From Pseudodesulfovibrio profundus (GTDB lineage: Bacteria > Desulfobacterota > Desulfovibrionia > Desulfovibrionales > Desulfovibrionaceae): a stretch of 64,000 nucleotides of DNA. The notes beneath the pieces were generated by a model that was not told the origin of the DNA, made no database searches, and worked only from the letters and a program-made list of their open reading frames with translations. A program made the position numbers and the translations under genes. Of the stretch, positions 59,270 to 64,000 are shown piece by piece; within the stretch, counting starts at the first letter, position 1, and every line of letters starts with the position of its first letter. The stretch lies in contig NZ_LT907975.1 of assembly GCF_900217235.1 (NCBI RefSeq), forward strand, positions 2,021,001 through 2,085,000, given 5' to 3'.

Positions 59270-60535
59270 ATGACCAGAAAAGATCGCACAGAGGGGATTT
59301 ACTCCCGTCGCGAAGTTCTTGATGAGTCCGAACGCAGACAGTATTGCCAGCTTCAGTTGAAAGAGCTGCTCTCTTATGCGTATCGGTATTCTGAGGACGT
59401 AAAAAAGCGCTTTGACCGCGCTCAGTTCAATGTGGACAAATTCCGCACGTTGAACGACCTCAAACATATCCCTATCATTAAAAAGAAGGAACTCATCTTC
59501 CTGCAGTCCATGGGGCCCCGTCTTGGCGGGCTGCTGACCAAGGACCTTGGTGAGCTGCAGCGTGTCTTCCTTTCTCCCGGACCGATTTTCGATCCCGAAG
59601 ATCGTACCGAGGATTACTGGGGCTGGACCGAAGGCTTCTACGCCGCCGGATTCCGTTCCGGCGATCTGGCGCAGATCACCTTCAACTATCACCTCGCTCC
59701 GGCAGGTCTGATGTTCGAAGAGCCGCTCCGTAACCTGGCTTGTGCCGTGGTTCCGGCCGGACCGGGCAACACCAACTCCCAGATCGAGATCATGCAGAAG
59801 CTGCGCGTCACCGGCTATGTCGGTACCCCCAGCTATCTGATGCACCTCGCGCAGAAGGCCGAGGAAATGGGCCTGTCCCTGCGTAAGGACCTCTTCCTTG
59901 AGGTGCTCTTCGTCACCGGCGAAAAATTCTCCGAGAAGATGCGCTCCACGCTGGAAAAGAAGTTCGACTGCATCATGCGTCAGGGCTACGGTACAGCCGA
60001 CGTCGGTTGCATCGGTTACGAGTGCTTCCACAAGGACGGCCTGCACCTGTCCAACCGCGCTTTTGTCGAAATCTGCCACCCTGACACCGGTATCCCCCTC
60101 AAGGACGGCGAAGTCGGTGAAATCGTTGTGACGGCTTTTAACAAGACGTACCCGCTCATTCGCCTGGCAACCGGTGATCTGGGCTACCTGGATCGCTCTC
60201 CCTGCTCCTGCGGCCGTACCTCCCCGCGCCTTGGCGGCATCGTCGGACGCGTGGACACCACCGCTCGCATCAAGGGTATGTTCGTGTACCCGCATCAGGT
60301 CGAGCAGGTCATGGCCCGTTTCGAGGAAATCAAGCGCTGGCAGATCGAAGTCACCAACCCCGGCGGCATCGACGAGATGATCCTCTCCATCGAGGCCGGT
60401 CAGTTCAGCCAGGAAGACGAACTGCTGCACCTCTTCCGTGAGAAGATCAAGCTGCGCCCCGTGCTCAAGGTTCTGGCTCCCGGAACCCTGCCGCCGCAAA
60501 TCCGTCCCATCGAGGACAAGCGCACCTGGGACTAA
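59270..60535 (+). CDS. Phenylacetate-CoA ligase-type adenylate-forming enzyme (PaaK family)
   Basis: The start at 59270 has AAGGAG 7 bases upstream; the protein is 421 aa, typical for PaaK. Features include LKELLSYAYRYSEDVKKRFD, VGTPSYLMHLAQKAEEMG, the acceptor motif RQGYGTADVGCIGYEC, TGDLGYLD and GGIVGRVDTTARIKGMFVYP near the hinge. The substrate may be phenylacetate or another aryl/indole acid from amino-acid fermentation. It has its own promoter and terminator. An equally long open frame on the opposite strand is a coding shadow. Confidence 0.9.
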   Translation: MTRKDRTEGIYSRREVLDESERRQYCQLQLKELLSYAYRYSEDVKKRFDRAQFNVDKFRTLNDLKHIPIIKKKELIFLQSMGPRLGGLLTKDLGELQRVFLSPGPIFDPEDRTEDYWGWTEGFYAAGFRSGDLAQITFNYHLAPAGLMFEEPLRNLACAVVPAGPGNTNSQIEIMQKLRVTGYVGTPSYLMHLAQKAEEMGLSLRKDLFLEVLFVTGEKFSEKMRSTLEKKFDCIMRQGYGTADVGCIGYECFHKDGLHLSNRAFVEICHPDTGIPLKDGEVGEIVVTAFNKTYPLIRLATGDLGYLDRSPCSCGRTSPRLGGIVGRVDTTARIKGMFVYPHQVEQVMARFEEIKRWQIEVTNPGGIDEMILSIEAGQFSQEDELLHLFREKIKLRPVLKVLAPGTLPPQIRPIEDKRTWD

Positions 60536-60561
60536 CCCCCCAGCGGCAACAGATACAAGTT

Positions 60562-60598
60562 CGCCCGAATCGGCCTGTGCCGGTTCGGGCGTTTTTTT
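60562..60598 (+). terminator. Terminator after the CoA ligase gene
   Basis: GCCCGAATCGGC, CTGT, GCCGGTTCGGGC and seven T. The following gene is convergent. Confidence 0.93.
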
Positions 60599-60631
60599 GT
60601 TCAAACCACGAAGCATTGAGTGGGAAGGTGG

Positions 60632-61471
60632 CTACAGATCCACCAATTCCACTTCACTCTCACTGATGGCTGTGCCGAGAAAACGTGTGCCGGTTCGGGC
60701 GAATCGAGCGGCATCGTCTGTTGTCAGATAATGAGCTGATCCGCATTCACCTTCAGCTTGTTGCAAATTCTGTTGTTGGAGTTTGTTGTAGACGGTTTCG
60801 GCGGTGGTTGCTGCGGAGTCCACGATGGTCGTGTCATGATTGACGACATTGCGTATGGCCGGGGCCAGCAGGGGGAAATGGGTGCAGCCGAGGACCAGCG
60901 TGTCGGGGATGACCGGTTCTGCCACGCCGGAGGCGGGCTTGAAGATGGGATCGAGGTACCGTGCGGCCACTGCTTCGGTGATGGGGCCATCCACCCATCC
61001 TTCTTCGGCCAGTGATACGAAAAGAGGGCAGGGGTGCCCGATAATGCGTGCCTGCGGATTGATGGAATGGATGGCTCGCTGGTAGGCGCCGCCTGCAATG
61101 GTGGATTCCGTGGCAATGACCGCAATAGCCTGGTTGGAGGTGGCATTGCATGCTGCCTGCGCTCCGGGCTGGACCACACCAATGACCGGAATGTGCGGGT
61201 AGGCATCGGAGAGAGCCTGCACTGCTACGGCCGATGCTGTGTTGCACGCCACCACCAGAAGCTTGATTCCTCGTTTGACCAGTTCCGCACTACACTGCAC
61301 TGCATATCTGGAGACTGTTTGAGAGGATTTTGTCCCGTAAGGAAGGCGCGCCGTGTCGCCGAGGTAGAGGACATCCTCGCAAGGCAGTCGCTCTCTCAGT
61401 GCTTTCAGAACGGTCAGGCCACCGACACCGGAATCGAACATTCCGATGGGAAGTGAAATGTTTTCAGACAT
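60632..61471 (-). CDS. murI: Glutamate racemase
   Basis: At 279 aa it matches MurI. GMFDSGVGGLTVLKAL is at residues 10-25. The catalytic pair is Cys76 in VVACNTAS and Cys196 in GCTHFP with His198. YLGDTARLPYGTKS at 36-49 is another family motif. It supplies D-glutamate for peptidoglycan. It has 88 bases of space to the EAL/HDOD gene upstream and is probably transcribed alone. Confidence 0.95.
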   Translation of the reverse strand: MSENISLPIGMFDSGVGGLTVLKALRERLPCEDVLYLGDTARLPYGTKSSQTVSRYAVQCSAELVKRGIKLLVVACNTASAVAVQALSDAYPHIPVIGVVQPGAQAACNATSNQAIAVIATESTIAGGAYQRAIHSINPQARIIGHPCPLFVSLAEEGWVDGPITEAVAARYLDPIFKPASGVAEPVIPDTLVLGCTHFPLLAPAIRNVVNHDTTIVDSAATTAETVYNKLQQQNLQQAEGECGSAHYLTTDDAARFARTGTRFLGTAISESEVELVDL

Positions 61472-61558
61472 GGTTATAACTCCTTACGGGGATCGATATC
61501 CTCTGGAGTCGGAAGTCAACATATTTTCATGAAAAAGTCTAAACTGAAATACATGGCT

Positions 61559-62836
61559 TTAGACATTCTCTTGAGTTGTTTCCCGTGGAGTCGATGTGTG
61601 AATGTGAAACATCTTTTGGGTCCAGTACATGGCTTTTGCGTACAATTCATCGAGCTGCATGACCGGAAGCCCCGCCTGTTCCGCCAATAGCGCCTTCTCG
61701 TTGTCTGTACCTTTCTCGTAGCATAGCGATAGCATAAGGAAGTCCCGTATCTCGCCTTCGCCGGTCAGGGCTTCGATGATATCCTTGTCGAGGGGAAGCT
61801 GTTGGAGCACATCAGTCATTTCAATGCCCAGCATGGCGTCCAGCATGGAAAAGAGGCCGGTGGTGAACAATATGTCGGGCTTGCACTCTCCCTGTGTCTT
61901 GATGGAGCAGATGGACTCGAGAAATTTGGCTCGATGTACGGCTCTGAAGGCCAGTTCACTGGTGTTTCCCGATGTGCTGAGGTCCGCCATCAGTGCTGTG
62001 CGCAGCCATTGCTTTGTTTGCAGCAGGCCCATCAGGTCGATGGCGCGCTTCAGGGATGTGATTTTGTTTTGCAATCCAATTCCGACAGAGTTGATGTATC
62101 GAAGCAGACGATAACTGAGATGCGGGTCGGACTGAAGTATTTCCGAAAGGCGTTTGGGCTCAAATTCCTTGTTGGATAACTCACTCAGCAGCCGGAGCTT
62201 TGAGGTTTCGTTGGAGGACAGCTTCCGTCCGGGGATAATTTCCGGCTGGGCAAAGAAAAACCCCTGATACAGAGAAAACCCCAGATCCTTGAGGTCGTTG
62301 AAGACCGCCTTGTTTTCCACTTTTTCAGCCAAAAGGTGTTTTTTGGCTTTTCTGAGCGGGTCGATGGTTTGTGCTATTCGCTCCAAATTTCCATCAAATT
62401 CGAGGATATCGACTTTTACGATATCAGCCAGGTCGAGAAATGGTTGCAGCTCCGGTTGCCCGAAATAATCATCCACAGCAAGAATATATCCCGATTCCTT
62501 GAGGTTTCGCAGGGCTTCAAGGATCTCGGGGCTGGGGCGGACATCCTCGAGAATTTCTATAATGCAGTTGTTTTTGGGTAGGGCATAGGCCGTACCGTCC
62601 AGAAGCATTTTTTCGGGAAAGTTGATAAGGACACGCTTTATTCCGTGCATGCTTTCCATGGCCAGTGTCATGCCATCGGCTATTATGGACGAGGTCGCTT
62701 CGGAATCATCAATTATGTCGGCGAAATTCTTGTCGCTGCTCCGGAAAAGCAATTCATATCCCCAAATGATTTCATCTGGGCGAAGTACAGGCTGTCTTGC
62801 AACAAAAAGCGTCTGATAATGAGAAGGAGTTTCCAT
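61559..62836 (-). CDS. EAL-HDOD (YuxH-type) signalling protein with degenerate EAL
   Basis: The 425 aa protein has an N-terminal EAL-like domain (1-195). YELLFR (27-32) stands where active enzymes have the E-x-L-x-R motif, ILAVDDYFG replaces the usual ADDFG and the end is GFSLYQGFFFAQP. The metal ligands look incomplete, so it probably does not hydrolyse cyclic di-GMP. The C-terminal HDOD domain (200-400) has LSEILQSDPHLSYRLLRYIN and ITSLKRAIDLMGLLQTKQWL. Such proteins act as binding adaptors in motility or stress signalling. Confidence 0.88.
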   Translation of the reverse strand: METPSHYQTLFVARQPVLRPDEIIWGYELLFRSSDKNFADIIDDSEATSSIIADGMTLAMESMHGIKRVLINFPEKMLLDGTAYALPKNNCIIEILEDVRPSPEILEALRNLKESGYILAVDDYFGQPELQPFLDLADIVKVDILEFDGNLERIAQTIDPLRKAKKHLLAEKVENKAVFNDLKDLGFSLYQGFFFAQPEIIPGRKLSSNETSKLRLLSELSNKEFEPKRLSEILQSDPHLSYRLLRYINSVGIGLQNKITSLKRAIDLMGLLQTKQWLRTALMADLSTSGNTSELAFRAVHRAKFLESICSIKTQGECKPDILFTTGLFSMLDAMLGIEMTDVLQQLPLDKDIIEALTGEGEIRDFLMLSLCYEKGTDNEKALLAEQAGLPVMQLDELYAKAMYWTQKMFHIHTSTPRETTQENV

Positions 62837-62911
62837 TAATATACAGTAGTATAAAAACTGCTGTATGAAAATGATAATAACATGTGGTTGGAGTCGTGTT
62901 CCTATCGAATA

Positions 62912-63817
62912 CTACTCTGTATATGCGCTGAGGTTGTTACGCCGTAACGCGTTGGTGAAACAGTCTATATCATCACCACAACTGTTGAGGATGGTTTCCA
63001 GAAACTCGAGATTCCTGTCTATGGCTTCTCGGTAGAAATCCTTTTCGACCGACCACCGGGAGCGGAAATAGGAAATCATGAACATATCCGCCTGTCCCAG
63101 TGCTTCCTTCAGTCGCTTTTGTGCGACGTCGCGATAAAAAGTCGTCGTTTTCTGCAGCAAATCATAGGGGGTGTCGTAGCCTGGGATGCCGGCTTCCTCG
63201 AACTCCTGAAAGAGCAGGATCAATTTCTCAAGATAGTATCGATCGGCCAGCTGTGCCAGCAGGTCTCCGGCGCCGACGCATTGCCCTATCATGCGCATTT
63301 CAGGGGAGCGAAAAGGCACTGTGTTTACTTGGCAGTCAAGGGACGTGCAATGGATGCACTGGGCGATGTCCTCAAGGTCTTCCTCCGGAAGGCTGTCGCC
63401 AAGGTTGCTTAACATGAACTGTATGGATCGTTCCTCGTGACCGACCATGTGTTTTGCACCGGTCCCGCCCTCATCGTCAGCTGTCTGAATGAGTCCGACA
63501 TCATGAAAGATGGCCGCCAACAGTCCCTTGAGTACCGTGAGCCGGTCGAATGCATGTCCTTCGGCCATTGCACCGCAAATAAGGCGGCCTGTGGCCAGAG
63601 TCACGGCGCACGTGTGTTCGAAGTCGTGGTATTTGGTATTGCTTGCCTTGTATCCGGGATATTCGCCACAAAAGAGATTCCTGACATCAGTAAAGACGAG
63701 TCGAAACAGGGGATCCTGAAAATCGGGAAGAAACAGGGACAGAGATATCTCTATGTCACGGATAACGCATTCAGCGTCTGTGGGGTCGACGAAATCGTAG
63801 AGTTTTTTGTCGTTCAT
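62912..63817 (-). CDS. HD-domain phosphohydrolase-like protein
   Basis: The start at 63817 (MNDKKLYDFVDPTDAE) gives 301 aa. The HD motif is spread as YHDFEHT (64-70), AAIFHDVG (101-108) and a later HMVGHEERSIQF, with the D in GAGDLLAQLADRYYLE as the final ligand. The pattern matches metal-dependent HDc domains of cyclic-nucleotide phosphodiesterase type. No partner domain is attached. It lies between an HDOD protein and an HD-GYP protein, all on one strand, which suggests a signalling cluster. Confidence 0.85.
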   Translation of the reverse strand: MNDKKLYDFVDPTDAECVIRDIEISLSLFLPDFQDPLFRLVFTDVRNLFCGEYPGYKASNTKYHDFEHTCAVTLATGRLICGAMAEGHAFDRLTVLKGLLAAIFHDVGLIQTADDEGGTGAKHMVGHEERSIQFMLSNLGDSLPEEDLEDIAQCIHCTSLDCQVNTVPFRSPEMRMIGQCVGAGDLLAQLADRYYLEKLILLFQEFEEAGIPGYDTPYDLLQKTTTFYRDVAQKRLKEALGQADMFMISYFRSRWSVEKDFYREAIDRNLEFLETILNSCGDDIDCFTNALRRNNLSAYTE

Positions 63818-63839
63818 GGTGAATCCTGTCTGTGGCTTT

Positions 63840-64000
63840 TTAGGTGTCCTGAAAGCGGCGCTGAATGGCTTTAATGACGTCAAAAATCTCAAAGAAGATT
63901 TCCACTATTTCAGGGTCGAAGTGGGAACCGGCTTTTTCTTCGAGAATTCTCAAGCACTTCTCTTCCGGGTAGGCTTCCTTGTAGGACCTGGCACTGGCGA
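63840..64000 (-). CDS. HD-GYP response regulator, C-terminal end only
   Basis: The last 53 codons are visible; the rest lies to the right of the window. The sequence SYKEAYPEEKCLRILEEKAG followed by SHFDPEIVEIFFEIFDVIKA is the conserved end of RpfG-type HD-GYP domains, which hydrolyse cyclic di-GMP. The start and any receiver domain are not in view. Its stop is 22 bases before the next start at 63817, so it is probably cotranscribed with the HD protein. Confidence 0.82.
   Translation of the reverse strand, partial: ASARSYKEAYPEEKCLRILEEKAGSHFDPEIVEIFFEIFDVIKAIQRRFQDT

Noticed and set aside
59255..60616. 453-codon open frame opposite the PaaK-type gene
   Set aside because: The plus-strand frame has clear adenylate-forming motifs, a ribosome site, a promoter and a terminator. 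The minus frame is low-complexity Gly/Asp/Leu sequence arising from GC-rich third positions.

Overview
The window looks like a chromosome segment from a sulfate-reducing deltaproteobacterium of the Desulfovibrio/Pseudodesulfovibrio type. This rests on gene content: a DASS anion transporter, three ProX-type betaine-binding proteins in a row, UspA proteins beside transporters, and P-butyryltransferase with an IlvN-like ACT protein. It is an inference, since no 16S or dsr gene is present. GC content looks moderate, and the stretch from about 42.7 to 57 kb is visibly richer in A and T.

Layout. 1-7.6 kb holds core metabolism (phosphate acyltransferase, ACT protein), a DASS transporter with UspA, a TPM/TPM/LemA envelope trio, a YigZ/IMPACT protein and a bacterial cereblon-like CULT protein. 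8-13.9 kb holds argO/argP, a DUF2959 lipoprotein, a divergent MocR/LysE pair and fumC. 14-19.2 kb is a surface-glycan cluster: sulfotransferase, CDP-polyol phosphotransferase, a fused CDP-ribitol synthase and a DUF115 protein. 19.3-22.9 kb is a minus-strand operon of four unfamiliar genes built around a P-loop GTPase with two membrane proteins. 23-24.6 kb is znuA-zur. An IS5-like element (25057-25879) precedes a betaine ABC transporter operon with three proX copies (26.2-31.7 kb). 31.8-39.8 kb holds stress and ion functions: catalase, Hsp20, a P-type ATPase, PsiE and UspA.

40-56.2 kb is an Rhs polymorphic-toxin locus in decay. It has one Rhs core gene, several displaced Rhs C-terminal cassettes, and many small orphan membrane proteins that look like immunity genes. 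Five insertion sequences (four IS3-type, one IS5-type) are wedged among them. In three cases, removing the IS and one target duplication restores an intact reading frame. The recurring unit is an Ala/Gly-rich Rhs tail whose stop codon touches or overlaps the start of a 65-72 residue two-helix protein ending in an R-S-P-x-R-N-type tail. A TrkA-N potassium channel lies inside this region. The region ends at a decayed tRNA-Glu 3' fragment that matches the intact tRNA-Glu at 58.9 kb.

57-64 kb returns to housekeeping genes: two DJ-1/GlxA proteins, tRNA-Glu and tRNA-Lys, a PaaK-type CoA ligase, murI and three HD-type signalling proteins (HDOD, HD, HD-GYP).

The best candidates for undescribed biology are the four-gene GTPase/membrane operon at 19.4-22.9 kb and the repeated Rhs-tail plus mini-membrane-protein module at 45-56 kb.
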